A DNA stretch of 64,000 nucleotides from Lucinisca nassula (lineage: Eukaryota > Mollusca > Bivalvia > Lucinida > Lucinidae): the NCBI GenBank assembly GCA_963580285.1, contig OY757011.1, positions 99,069,728 to 99,133,727 of the forward strand, given 5' to 3'. Of this stretch, positions 21,395 through 36,300 are shown piece by piece. The notes under the pieces are model-generated. The model worked only from the letters and a program-made list of their open reading frames with translations, did no database searches and was not told where the DNA came from. Every line of letters starts with the position of its first letter. The stretch's first letter is position 1. A program made the position numbers and the translations under genes.

Positions 21395-24300
21395 CTGAAA
21401 TTGAATAGTGATAATATTTCAATATGATGATTCAAATGCATATTTAAGTTTGTACGAGGGTTGATCGGAAAGTTCGTAGAATTTTGCTATATCTTTGACA
21501 TTCGTCCTTCAATATACATGAAATTTGGTGTGAATAATCTTTAACTTATTCAGAACATATGTGTAAAGTTACAAGGGTATACAGTGACATTAACCGGATT
21601 TACGGGTTGCCATGGCAACGTAGGAACTTTGACCCCGGAGCAGCCAGAAAAAATGTGTTTTTTTTTTATTCAGGCAGATTCTTGAAGAAAAACTCTTTAT
21701 TTCCGTCTGATCGCGTTACGTCAAAACCCAGCACAACGTCAGATGATAATTCGACGTCATGACGTCATTAGCTGAAAATTTCAAAACAATCACTGCTTTT
21801 CGAAGAAAATCACAGCGCATTTAATAAGACCAGCGAGATTGCGAGTTGGAAACCGACGATATTGAGTTGCGGAGTGTAGTGAAATTCTGTGCTGCTCTTA
21901 ATAAATCACCGACGGAAACGCTGAAAATGATAAAATCAATAGGGAAATATGATAAATGTATACCAGCTGTCGTCTACAAGTGTCACTCAAGGTTCAGGGG
22001 CGGAAGAGAGTCGATTTCGGACGATCCGAGGAGCGGCCGACCAGCCGTTGTAGCATGTTCCATTTGGGACTCAGTCAAGGATATGGTTTACAAGAACAGA
22101 AGAACAACAGTCAGGGTTCATGGGGTTTCGAGCTCCACAGTGCATGGAGTATTGACAAATGAACTTGGAATGTTTAAAGTTAGTGCGCGTCGGGTGCCAA
22201 GATTACTCACGGACACGGAAAAGGAGCGCCGGGTACATTGTTCGCGGATGTTTCTCAGCCGTTTCGACTCTGAAGGTGACGAGTTTTTAGATAGGATCAT
22301 CGCAACGGACGAGACCTGGTTACACCATTTCGACCCTGAGACCAAAGCTATGTCATCCGTTTGGAAAACCCCCAAGACTCCACCCACAAAGAAGGCAAAC
22401 GTACAGAAAAGTGCGGGGAAACACATGTTCATTTTCTTCATGGATCGACAGTGGATGATCTAGCAACACAGAGTACCAGATGGACAGACTGTCACTGAAG
22501 CATACTATTCGAAGGTACTTGCCTTTCGCGTTTCGTTTAAACTTTGTAGGGCTACACTTTTTCTATAATGGACGAGGAACTGATGTTCCAGTGTTTAACA
22601 TGCATCGCAGTCTTTCAAGACTGGTCATTATGTGATTGCATTTTGCTTTTTCAGGTCCTGAGGCAATATCTCGTAAATGCGATAAGAAAGAAACGCCCAA
22701 ATATGGATACTGAGAGAGTAATCTTACACCAGGATAATGCTCCGGGACACCGAGCGGAATCTACTCAACTGGAGATCAGTATTCTTGGTTTTGATGTCTT
22801 GGAACATCCGCCGTACAGCCCAGATCTTGCTCCTATGGATTTCCGGGTTTTTCCAGAGTTGAAAGCGACCTTGCGGGGATTAAGATTTGATTCGGCAGAA
22901 GAACTTGCAAAACAGAGTCAGTTAATTGTGTCGTCATTCTCCGAAGACTGGTATGTAGAAACCTTCCGTAAATTGGTATACAGACACAAGAAGTGCGTAG
23001 ACATTACTGGGGACTATGTGGAGAAAGTGAGATGTTCGCTGGACTTGAATAACGCTTGACGTGTTCACGACGTCATATTGACTTTAGCGTGCTCCGGAGA
23101 CGTGTTTCATACCTTCATATAATCTATATAAAATTTTCATTTTTAAGTATATCATTATCATTTTCTCCAAGATGTAGCAGAGATGTTGAAGTTGAGGTAG
23201 ATATAAAATACTACTTGCTATTATGGTTATTGACCGTTTTATAGCAAAATTCTACGAACTTTCCGAACAACCCTCGTATTTATTGTAAAAATAACATTTA
23301 GTTTTCTTCTGATGCTTACGCTTTTTCACATTTTTATTTTATATTTATTTTTACAATAACATTTAGTATTCTTCTGATGCTTACGCTTTTTCACATTTTT
23401 CATATTTTTTGTTACAATAACATTTAGTATTCTTCTGATGCTTACGCTTTTTCACATTTTTTTATATTTATTGTTACAATAACATTTAGTTTTCTTCTAA
23501 TGCTTACGCTTTTTCACATTTTTATATTTGTTGTTACAATAACATTCAGTTTTCTTCTGATGCTTACGCTTTTTCACTTTTTTATATTTGTTGTTACAAT
23601 AACATTCAGTTTTCTTCTGATGCTTACGCTTTTTCACATTTTTCATATTTATTGTTACAATAACATTTAGTTTTCTTCTGATGCTTACGCTTTTTCACAT
23701 TTTTATATTTGTTGTTACAATAACATTCAGTTTTCTTCTGATGCTTACGCTTTTTCACATTTTTTTATATTTATTGTTACAATAACATTTAGTTTTCTTC
23801 TGATGCTTACGCTTTTTCACATTTTTTATATTTATTGTTACAATAACATTTAGTTTTCTTCTGATGCTTACGCTTTTTCACATTTTTATATTTATTGTTA
23901 CAATAACATTTAGTTTTCTTCTGATGATTACGCTTTTTCACATTTTTTATATTTATTGTTACAATAACATTTAGTATTCTTCTGATGCTTACGCTTTTTC
24001 ATATTTTTATATTTATTTTTACAATAACATTTAGTATTCTTCTGATGCTTACGCTTTTTCACATTTTTTTTATATTTATTTTTACAATAACATTTAGTAT
24101 TCGTCTGATGCTTACGCTTTTTCACATTTTTTTATATTTATTGTTGCAATAACATTTAGTTTTCTTCTGATGCTTACGCTTTTACACATTTTTGATATTT
24201 ATTGTTACAATTACATTTAGTTTTCTTCTGATGCTTTCACATTTTTGCCGTAGCTCATGAACAATATTTGGAATATGGTGGAGTAATTGAAGCTTTTCTT

Positions 24301-27300
24301 ATTTCTCGACGAAAATATATGATTTATGTAGCCTACTTGTTATCATCGGCATTATTGAGTCGATCCTCAAATGTACATACAACACATCATCAAAACATGT
24401 CTATATAATTCTCACCCCCTTCAACCCACTTTTATAGTAAAACTGGGGTTTACAGTGTTAAACCTTATTTTGCTTATTTCTGTTCTAAAAAATATATTGT
24501 GGACACCCGTAAGAACCGCCTCGACGAGGCGGTTCTAAAGAGAACCCACAATCTATATTTTGAGCAGAAATAAGAAAAATATTACATTTTTTTTTTCTTC
24601 ATTAAATTTTAGTGTTTTTGTTTTGCGGTGAAGTTAACAATGTATTTGTATTGGCATGTTTTCTTAATGATACGATTTTACCAAAAAGTAAGGACAATTT
24701 TCCGCCTTGTCGTTTTGTACGGATTGTAAGGACTCTTTAGAACCGCCTCACAAGAACTCAAAATCCATGTTTTGAGCAAAAGCAATATCTTGGCATTCAT
24801 ATGTTTCATTTAAGTAATGAATCCTTTCATGTTTCATGATGATATTCACTTATTTTTGGCCCAAAACATAGATTGTGGGTGCTCTTTCGAACCATATCAA
24901 ATACTAACGCGTAGTACCCATAATCTGTGGTAACGTGGGTCACAGATGAACATAGTAGTTTTTACATCCTTAATCACTCCGACTTCCTCCGGATAATGTG
25001 GGGTTTGCGGATGTGTCCGTGGTCTCGAAATGATGAAAAACATCAGACGAATGAATACAATTATGGTTACCAACCAATCTTTTGCTTAAAACTAACTCGG
25101 CGATTTCTGAGGGTAAGACTGAAGCATTCACTTTGGAAATATATTGAAAACAGTATATCCTACACACTCGCTTTCCCTATAGCCAAAGTAGTGGCTTCAT
25201 GATCATTGCCCTCACTTCTATTTTTCATAACTACATTAAATACCTGTTAGACTATGTGCAGGGACATTCAAATACATGTATGTCTTATAAAAAGATAGTC
25301 TGTGCTCATACCACAGAAATGAAAACAAAAGTAGAAGGGAAGGGAGTAATCAGGAATTAATTTATCTTGATAACCAACATAGTTTCGGCAATTCAGGCCT
25401 CATCAATGACCTTCAAATATTTTCAAGAGTCCTAATTAGAATCAATGATACCAAAGGTTATGAAAATACTGCATCGCTTTTACCTCTATAAAGAAGGCCG
25501 TCCATCCTTTGTTCGGATTGTCCATTTCTGCCACGAAAGTATCTCGGCCCTGAAAATATATATTAAATGACTGTTCATGTGTAATTGAATTTATTAAGCG
25601 AGTTGAGGAAAAGAGAGCCGAGCATTTTATCCCTTTGTCTTAACGAGCTTAATAAATTCAGAACTACATCAGCACGAATGCAAGATTCTTTTTATCATTT
25701 AAAACGAATTTTTATTCACGACTGTTTTACGCAAATGTCAATATTCCGCCTTGAGTAAACGGGACGTCGTTAAGGACGCTGTACATGTAACGTTACGGGG
25801 CGTATCTAACTAATTTGAATGTTAACAATGAATTACCTATTTTTGTCGGTGAAAGAAAACCCGATAATCGTTCAACAGTGAATTATTTCATTTCTTCATT
25901 TCGAACGTTTTGACGTCATAATTGCAAGGCGACGTTGCTGACGTCGTTGGTAACAACAATAACAATAGGCCTAGTTGACGTTTGGCGGAAAATCTGATAA
26001 AATCATAGAAATCAGACTTCAATTTTCGCGTCCATTTGACGTTTTTGAGGAGAGACCTGCAACACGAAGATAAAATATTATTTTTTTGAAAATACAGTTA
26101 TAAATTCATGACATTTCTGCATCTGTATTCAAGGAAAGGATGATTTTTGCAATGAAATGAAAACAAGATGGCGACTGATTTTCAAACTAAACCACGCTTC
26201 CTGAAATCAATACCATGACTGGAACTATTTTTGTTAGTAATCAGAATGGTTGAATTTAAAAATGAATGGAAGTGTAATAAACAGTTTATTTTGTTGTTTT
26301 GATTGATTACGGAGAAATAATTCACTCTTGTTCTTAGGCTTTTGTGCAAAAAAAACTCGTTCGCTATCGCTCTCGTTTTTTACTCGGAAGCCTTAGAACA
26401 CTTGTGAATTATTTCACCGTAATCGATCAACAAAAAAAAAAAAAAAAAAACCTATTGAATCAACTGGTGGATTATCGAATTTATTACATGACATTATTAT
26501 ATTCTCAGACGCTACATCATATGATAAATATAATTAACCTAGGCAGGACAAGGTGATCAGAAGAGCGCAAATTACATTTCCACCGGTCTCCTAAACGTTC
26601 TATCATGGAGACTGATCAAGGAATATTTTGTATTTTACTGCTTTTAACCCTTAAGACGCTGCAGACGACAAAGCAGACGACGATTGTCGTGATTGGTATT
26701 TTATGGGTTCTTAGGGCAATTGTTAGTTTCGGCTTACGAATGTACACTACTATTAAGCCGTTTAACTATACGCCTGTCCTAGGTAAAACAACCAGCTCGC
26801 CATTACCTCAATAGTGTTGGGTGGGCCGTTAAACACAATATCAAAACATAAGCATGTAATAATATAATGTTATTAATCAAATAATTTCGTATTGGCCTAG
26901 ATAAAGGTCCGAGGTCTGCTGTATTGGCACGAGGCCGAAGGCCGAGGCCAATACAGCTGACCGTGGACCTGTAACTGGGTCAATACGAAATTACTTGATT
27001 AATGACAATTTTATTAATTGACACAATTAAAACTATAATTTTTGATTTTTGAATATTGGTTGACCTTGTGTAAAATAGGATAATCAATTAATGATTAAAC
27101 ATACAGGACGTGAAATAATGGTAAAACGATCCTTTTTACTAGCTTAGATCCAAGGACAGAGTCCCAGGTCCGGTTGTTCAAACTAATATCGTTAAAACTT
27201 GAAGATTAATATGGCAGATATGCTAACAGTTTTGCTGAAAAAAAGTGAGAAGCTTTTACAGAAGCAATTTACATTATTTTAGCAAAAATATCAGCGTATT

Positions 27301-30300
27301 AGTTCATTTTCATGCTAGAAAGGTTAGCCATTCTGAGGCAGTTGATCATATGCTAATATTTTTGCTGAAAAAAATGTAAGCAGCTTTTAAAACAACAGGT
27401 GAGGAGCCCTTGCATTCTAATATTTTGCAGAAAAAGTGTGGGCATGCTGTCATTTTCTTAGCAAAAATAACACCATATTAGATATTGTACTAACTAGAAC
27501 AGTTAACAGTTTGACCACCAAAGAGCCCATTTAGGTAACGGTGCTTTGAACAACTTGCCCTTGATAACTAAAGGACCCTTAAAACTATTGAGGCTTTTAA
27601 ACCACCCGGCCATGGAGTTACTGAGACTTTTCATAAAGGCAGTCTTTGGAAACAAATACCATAATAGAAAACAAGCATCTTGGTTCTTTTGTGATTCTAA
27701 ATGAAAAGCAGTCAAGCCTATACCCAATAGCTGGTTGCAAAAAATGAAATCATTTCGTGACTTCTGGTAAAAGGGGTCTTTCATCTGTGCCCATGCATGT
27801 TTTTTCTTTAAACTTTGTATATTAATAACTCAGCATATACAACCTATAAAAATTTATTTAATAAATTATATAATTCAAAGTAGTACTCAGGAGGCCACTC
27901 TAACTGACTCCCTCCATGAGCTGGTGTCTGTCTCTAATTAAGTGCGTCTTAAATCTTATGTTTTATTTAGTTTCAAGATCTGTAAACTGGATTGAATGCA
28001 GAACTCCATAGGCATTCCTTTGATACTAAAAAACCTTTTGAATTAATTGAAGTATACATTTTCTGATAAAATAATTATCAAAAATCTCATTTTTTAATTT
28101 TTTAATTAAAATTTTAAAAAATTATCAAAATTCAATCCCTAAGATAAATATGTTCTAGTCTTTGTCAAGATTTCATTTTGCTAGGAAAACTTGCCATATG
28201 TATTTTCTTTAGCTATGCAAAATTTCATGAAAATCCGAAACCGGTAACGCCGTAGTTTTACACCTTTAATGGATGTAAGTCGTTTCTGCAAAATTTACTA
28301 TTTTATTGAAATCATCTAAGAACCTTACAAAAAGGCAATCCGTAACACTTACGTAATAAAAATGAGATTATACAAATCAAAATGAATACATATTAAGCTG
28401 ATCTAGCTTAGAAACTATTAAAATATCATGAATTTCGGATATTTTCCTTTCATTTATACACTATGATCTATCCAAAAGAGTAGATAGTAAAACATTAAAC
28501 CGAAAGGTATTCTAATCAACATATTAGGCTTAACAACATATATTGCTTTTTGTATTAGCAGCAACATTATTGTGAACATGTGCAACTTTATTTAATGACT
28601 TTGCATAAGTCATGCTACTCAAATAGGTATAAGGCAAGGAGATCCATTATTTTCATTTCCATACCAAGCTGGTATGCAAGGACGCAATGGCCAGTGGTTT
28701 GTTGTTACTAGAAAAAAAATAATTCTGTTGATAAATCCATGGCCAGATTAAGCCTTAGATATACTCTGTCTTTATGAACGCTGGATTATTATCCTAACAA
28801 AAACGTTACAGTAATTATTGGGTAGTACTTCCAAAAATCGAAATGTCACTGATATTGAGTTTCTGTTGCAAAAGATATCATTGATGGATGAGGCGCAGAA
28901 TATTTTGTGTTAACAAAGCTGTCCCATGACAAAGAGAAATTTTGCTATTAGACAGAGAGAGAAACAGTTTCCTTCGTTATAGTACACATGCATAAATATG
29001 TCTCTTTTCTGCATTGGTATTGTAATTGTTGACGTTTCTTTAGTGTCTTATTTTTAGCTCACCTGACCGAAGGTCATGGTGAGCTTTTGTGACAGTAAGA
29101 TGTCCGGCGTCGTCGTGCGTCGTGCGTCGTCCGTCGTCCGTCGTCCGTCGTGCGTCGTCCGTGCGTAAACTTTTTCTTGTGAACACACTAGAGGCCACAG
29201 TTTTGGTCCAATTATCATCAAACTTGCTCAGAATGATAATCATGACAATATCTCGGTCAAGTTCGAATTTGGGTCATGTCGGGTAAAAAAGTAGGTCAGT
29301 AGGTCAAATCATAGAAAAACCTTGTGAACACTCGAGAGGCCACAATTTTGGTCCAATCATCATCAAACTTGCTCAGAATGATCATTGTGACAATATTTTA
29401 GTGAAGTTTGAATATGGATCATGTCGGCTTAAAAAGTAGGTCAGCGGGTCAAATCATAGAAAAACCTTGTGAACACCCTAGAGGCCACAATTTTGGTCCA
29501 ATCATAATCAAACTTGCTCAGAATGATCATCATGACAATATCTTGGTCAAGTTCGAATATGGGTCATGTCCGGTCAAAAAGTAGGTCAGTAGGTCAAATC
29601 ATAGAAAAACCTTGTGAACACTCTGAAGGCCACTGTTTTGGTCCAATTATCATGAAACTTGCTCAGAATGACCATTGTGACAATATTTCAGTCCAGTTCG
29701 AATATGGGTCATATCGGGTTAAAAAGTAGGTCAGCGGGTCAAATCATATAAAAACCTTGTGAACACCCTAGGGGCCACAATTTTGGTCCAATCTTAATCA
29801 AACTTGCTCAGAATGATCATCATGACAATATCTCGGTCAAGTTTGAATATGGGTCAAATGGTTCCGGTCCGTTGCACATCTAGGTCACAGGAGCCAAAAA
29901 CAGATTTTTTTCACCAAAAACTTAAAAAATCTTCTTCTCTGAAACCACAAGGCCCAGGTCTTTGTTATTTGGTATGAAGCTTCATCTAGTGGACCCCTAC
30001 CAAGATTGTTCAAATTATAGTGCTGGGGCCAAAAATGCCCCCGCACGGGGGCCCTTTGGTTTTACATAGGCTTATATAGGGAAAATCTTTAAAAATCTTC
30101 TTCTCTGAAACCACAAGGCCCAGGACTTTGATATTTGGTATGAAGCTTCATCTAGTGGACCCCTACCAAGATTGTTCAAATTTGAGTGCTGGGACGAAAA
30201 ATGCCCCCGCCACGGGGCCCTTTGGTTTTACATTGGCTTATATAGGGAAAATCTTTAAAAATCTTCTTCTCTGAAACCACAAGGCCCAGGTCTTTGATAT

Positions 30301-33300
30301 TTGGTATGAAGCTTCATCTAGTGGACCCCTACCAAGATTGTTCAAATTATAGTGCTGGGGCCAAAAATGCCCCCGCCCCAGGGCCCTTTGGTTTTACATA
30401 GGCTTATATAGGGAAAATCTTCAAAAATCTTCTACTCTGAAACCACAAGGCCCAGGACTTTGATATTTGGTATGAAGCTTCATCTAGTGGACCCATACCA
30501 AGATTGTTCAAATTATAGTGCTGGGACAAAAAATGCCCCCGCCACGGGGCCCTTTGGTTTTACATTGGCTTATATAGGGAAAATCTTTAAAAATCTTCTT
30601 CTCTGAAACCACAAGGCCCAGGTCTTTGATATTTGGTATGAAGCTTCATCTAGTTGACCCCTACCAAGATTGTTCAAATTACAGTGCTGGGGCCAAAAAT
30701 GCCCCCGCCCCGGGGCCCTTTGGTTTTACATAGGCTTATATAGGGAAAATCTTAAAAAATCTTCTTCTCTGAAACCACAAGGCCCAGGTCTTTGATATTT
30801 GGTATGAAGCTTCATCTAGTGGACCCCTACCAAGATTGTTCAAATTTTAGTGCTGGGACAAAAAATGCCCCCGCCACGGGGCCCTTTGGTTTTACATGGG
30901 CTTATATAGGGAAAATCTTTAAAAATTTTCTTTTCTGAAACCACAAGGCCCAGGACTTTGATATTTGGTATGAAGCTTCATCTAGTGGACCCCTACCAAG
31001 ATTGTTCAAATTTTAGTGCTGGGACAAAAATGCCCCCGCCACGGGGCCCTTTGCTTTTACATTGGCTTATATAGGGAAAATTTTTAAAAATCTTCTTCTC
31101 TGAAACCACAAGGCCCAGGTCTTATATATTTGGTATGAAGCTTCATCTAGTGGACCCCTACCAAGATTGTTCAAATTATAGTGCTGGGGCCAAAAATGCC
31201 CCCGCCACGGGGCCCTTTGGTTTTACATAGGCTTATATAGGGAAAATCTTTAAAAAATTTCTTCTCTAAAACCACAAGGCCCAGGACTTTGATATTTGGT
31301 ATGAAGCTTCATCTAGTGGACCCCTACCAAGATTGTTCCAATTTTAGTGCTGGGGCCAAAAATGCCCCTGCCCCGGGGCCCTTTGGTTTTACATAGGCTT
31401 ATATAGGGAAAATCTTTAAAAATCTTCTTCTCTGAAACCACAAGGCCCAGGACTTTGATATTTGGTATGAAGCTTCGTCTAGTGGACCCCTACCAAGATT
31501 GTTCAAATTATAGTGCTGGGACAAAAAATCCCCCCCTGCCACGGGGCCCTTTGGTTTTACATAGGCTTATATAGGGAAAATCTTTAAAAATCTTCTTCTC
31601 TGAAACCACAAGGCCCAGAACTTTGATATTTGGTATGAAGCTTCATCTAGTGGACCCCTACCAAGATTGTTCAAACTATAGTGCTGGGGCAAAAAATGCC
31701 CCTGTCCCGGGGCCCTTTGATTTTACATAGGCTTATATAGGCAAAATCTTTAAAAATCTTCTTCTCTGAAACCGCTAGGCCCAGGTCTTTGATATTTGAT
31801 GTGTAGCTTCATCTAGTGGACCTTTGACAAGATTGTTCAAATTTTAGCCTTTGTTGATGTTTGGTATGAAGCTTCACCTTTAAGACCTCCCTCAACATTA
31901 TGTACATTAAAGCCCTGGGGCCAATAATGGCCCTCTCTGGGGCCCACTTGTTACACTATGGATCAGGTGAGCGATCCAGGGCCATCATGGCCCTCTTGTT
32001 TTCTATTTACTTTGTCAATATAGTGGTTAATTTATCGGAAGCGAGCTTTTTGTATTTTTTTTTCTGGTTGTAAAACTTTCAACCACTTTTTGAATGTTTC
32101 TGCTGAATGCAGGTTCACTGTTTTTTTAAGCACTGTTCTTGCTTGCTTTTTGTTCATTTATAATTACCAGTACATTTCTGTGCAATGTATCTCTCAGCTA
32201 AGAAAGAGCATTGCAGTGTTTGGACAGAAAAAAGCATCGCAATGTATTTACTGAAAATAATTTTAAATCCTACGAGTAATGCGATAACTGCTCACAGATT
32301 GAATAATTATTATCAACAGTTTAAATGCTTCTTGATATCTTACATATTGTGCTTTGTAATTACTGCAACAACTGTTGAGATAGGTAAATGAAGTGAAGGA
32401 CCTATACAAATATATAGACAACACAATCATGATCACATAAGTTTTGGAACACTGACAACTATACGACCATGTGAATACTAAAAGCAAATTCAAATGACTT
32501 GTGAATACAGTTTCAGGAAGCCGTTTGATTTCCTTCATAGGGGCTATACAAAAAAGATAGCTTGGCAAGTGCCTATGCAGATACAAATTCTGAAAAATTA
32601 ATGTCCAGGAAAAGTAATCTCAAGTGTTATTGATTTTCCCTAGAGTAAACCTTTCTTTTTAAATGGACAGTTAGGGTTAAAGAGTAATTTATCTCGAGTC
32701 GGATAACAATTCACACAAAATCTGAAGCAACATCTAAAGTGACTGGTATGTTGTTGATTTGAATGTTAAATCTAAACATCACCTTAGCACCATTTCCAAA
32801 TTAGACAAGAAGGACAGAAAGAAAACTGTGCACATGATTACATGGGTACGTTTGATGACGTTTGTCATCAACACCTTTGCGGTATAGTTCTGTAGACAAA
32901 ATAGTTTGTTCCATAGGGGGCAAATTTACTGAAATGGATATTTTGAAATAATACTTATAATTATGCTATGAACTACTTACACAAACCATACTATACTATA
33001 GCCATTCAAATTGAAAGCAATAGTAAAGTATTATTTAACAGCATGACCAAAACATGATAATCATATAATTTCACATTTTGCTGAATCAGGACTATCAGTA
33101 TTCAGTCTGTTAAAGCAAGAATGTTACCGGTCCTCAATTTCCATCAAAATTCATCAACATGTTCCTAAGATATATGGGTGGTTTTTATGCTAAAATGATG
33201 TCTTGACAAAAATTGGAACATGGTACAAATGCATATAAAATTCTAATGAATACAAAAATAGGAGCTGAAATATGGGGACACCATCAAAGAAAACCGAATG

Positions 33301-36300
33301 CCCAGCCACTATAACTAGACATATGAGCTCATTCATAGTATCAACTAACTCACCAATAATGGTTTTAATTCATAAAACATAGCAGCATTAGATATATGGA
33401 ACTCTGAATACTGTAGACAAGTTTATATGAGAGTACTCTCTGTTGTGATAGAGACTTCATAAAATATGTAATAAATTTACTACGGAAATAAAATTTAAAA
33501 GTGAATGCATCGTAATTATTATGGTTATACCCAAGGCAATTATTGTCCATAATTCCATCAAAATCCAAGCGTGGGCAGAAACCAATGCAAATTTCCTATA
33601 CCGTGAAAGACCCCCTTTGTACAAAATCTAAAATCCATGTAAAACACATAAAAACACTCCTATACAATTCTGACCCCCTTGAACCCCACTTTTATATTGT
33701 AAAACTGGGGTTTACAGGGGTAAACCTTATTTTTCTTATTTCTGCTCTTAAATATAGATTGTGGGTACTCGTTAGAACCGCCTCCATGAGGCGGTTCTAA
33801 CGTGTACCCACAATCTTTATTTTGAGCAGAAATAAGAAAGATAACACAATTTTTCATCGTAAAATTTTCGGTTATGCGAGGTAAAATTTGCGATGTATTT
33901 TGTATAGGCGTGTTTTTGTAATGGGTGCCGCAATATGCTTGACTCATTTGACAGGGACTAACACGATTTTGACGGCATCTTATCAATTCTCTCTTAAAAA
34001 TTATAGTTTACTAGTAAATTTAGCGCAGAAACCCACATATGTGTACTCAAAGTCTCGTATAAAATTTCAGTGTTCACTAATTCCGTGAGGTACCCATTCA
34101 CGTTGATTATCACACACGGTTGGAGCAGAGGGACAGAAGGGTTAGACTCAGTTCCGTATGCTAATCCACAAAAGTCATTTCCCATAAACATCCATAGAGC
34201 AAAACAAGGAGACGTCGATACACATGTAGATTTATGGTGCATAGACTCATTTTGTTTCTCACTTTGCATATACAGTAAAATTCCTTTATTAAGACCACCT
34301 TTGGGACATTCAAAAGTGGTCTGATGAGCTCACCTGATGTGTTGTATTTTGTAGCAGCCACTTAACAGGATTGAACACAGGACGGAATGGGTGTTCAGGA
34401 CCCAATGTATACATACGAAAATCTTTCCTGAAAAAATAAAAAGTAAATTCCATATACATGTAACATTTATGAATAAGTATCTACTATTAAAATTTAATTG
34501 GTCCTCCTGAATGCGTTCTGGGCATAATATGTTTTCAATTCAAGTGTCTGTTAACGTTTTGCATATTAGTAGAGTAGTAACTTGATAATAAAGAACGAAT
34601 GTGACCATAATTAGGCTTCTAGGATTGTGGTCACGTTGGGTCGATTTGCACCCCCCAGTGGAATTCGTTTCCGCTGACCGTTCCAAAGCGGTTCTCCTGT
34701 CGCGGTTTATTTTTGTTATGGCTTGTCTTTGAGTGTTTGTGTCGCTTATATTATTTTATTTTGGATGGCCTATTGGCCATTTTGTGGGAAATTGACTGTC
34801 CTTTTGGCTTTCCGCTATTGGTGTTTCCATTAGGGTCTGTTGTTTCGTGTTTGTGTTGCTTTCCCTTTGGTTTCTCTGATGGGAGCTGTGGGTTAATTGT
34901 ATCGATTCCTGATCATTGCCTCCACTTCTATTCTACGTAAACTGTAAGAGAACAACTTTTGCATTCATTTCTACCGATCTCATAGCCCATTCAGATGCGT
35001 GTCTGGCCGGTGATCAGGAGATCTTGGTGTATACCTGCCGGGTCGGTAAGATTCTTTTGTTGAGATTGGTCGCGAAATAATTCCACAACCATCATCTCCC
35101 TTCCGCTGATTTAAGAAGGGCAGTTGTCAGTTTCTAGCGAAAGAATGTGCACTCAAATGGTAAACCACATATGTATACGCTTCCCTAGGAAAAGCCTTGT
35201 TACGTAAACTGACCGACTCTAAATGACCTATCTGTATAGAGTGTTGACTAAGCCGTAAAACTACAAACAAATAAACATAAAATTCACATTAGCAGGCTAG
35301 TTGATAATTGTATTACAAACAATGAACTAGTCTAAAATTTTCTGTAAGCCATGCCCCACTGAAAAAAGGGTCTACCCTAAAAGGAAAGAATTTGCTCCTC
35401 AGCAGCAAATTCTTTCCTTTAAGAGCTGACCCCTTTTGACATGGGAGACAAAAATAATTTTGCAGGAGCTGCCTCCCCTGAAGGTGTTCCCATTCCCCTT
35501 AAGACTAATTACATACTTGTTACTCGCACACTGAACAAGTCAGTACTTAGTAAATCAGATGCATTGCTCTTAAAGGAACTCATTTTTTATTTTTATTTGC
35601 CTTCACTGCAGCTGGTGTTGTGCCGTGTGGCGGCCGTAAAACGTCTCCCCGTACATCAACCATAGTAGAGTTTATATTTTACTTTTGGTCCTTTGAGATC
35701 AGCGTGAATATTCTGAGAAATCAGAAATAAATTATTGGTTTAGACTCATAATCTAGACAGGTTTTTAATTATTTGGACCCCATTTTGATTTATATCAGTC
35801 TCTGAATCGACTGGCTATTCGAAATTCGCAAAATTGCAGCATGTTTCCTCTGGCTTTCTTTGCCGGATCATTACAGGGTCACTGATGAGGCTTTATTAGC
35901 CGAAACTACGTAGTATGACCTATCTTCTTATGAATGTTTTCATTGCTCTTAAAGGAACTCATTTTTGATTTTTATTTGCCTTCACTGCAGCTGGTGTTGT
36001 GCCGTGTGGCGGCCGTAAAACGTCTCCCCGTACATCAACCATAGTGCAGTTTATATTTTACTTTCGGTCCTTTGAGATCAGCGTGAATATTCTGAGAAAT
36101 CAGAAATAAATTATTGGTTTAGACTCATATTCTAGACAGGTTTTTAATAATTTGGACCCCATTTTGATTTATATCAGTCTCTGAATCGACTGGCTATTCG
36201 AAATTCGCAAAATTGCAGTATGTTTCCTCTGGCTTTCTTTGCCGGATCATTACAGGGTCACTGATGAGGCTTTATTAGCCGAAACTACGTAGTATGACCC

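Larger units (their letters stand above)
21455..23276 (+). mobile_element. mariner (DD34D) DNA transposon
   Basis: 1822 bp between TA dinucleotides (21453-21454, 23277-23278). The 36-bp terminal inverted repeats (21455-21490 and 23241-23276; outer end CGAGGGTTG, inner TTCGTAGAATTTTGCTAT) differ at one position. They enclose one transposase gene with a roughly 390-bp leader. It lies about 60 bp upstream (in gene direction) of the last AprA-like exon, and its right end abuts a 60-bp satellite. Near-identical repeats suggest a fairly young insertion. Confidence 0.95.

Noticed and set aside
23928..24125. 65-codon Lys/Asn/Cys-rich repetitive frame on the minus strand
   Set aside because: Pure translation of the 60-bp satellite; unit-length changes break the frame elsewhere in the array.
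29930..31830. CRISPR-like regular spacing of repeats
   Set aside because: The 166-bp units are contiguous diverged direct repeats without unique spacers, in a eukaryotic element.
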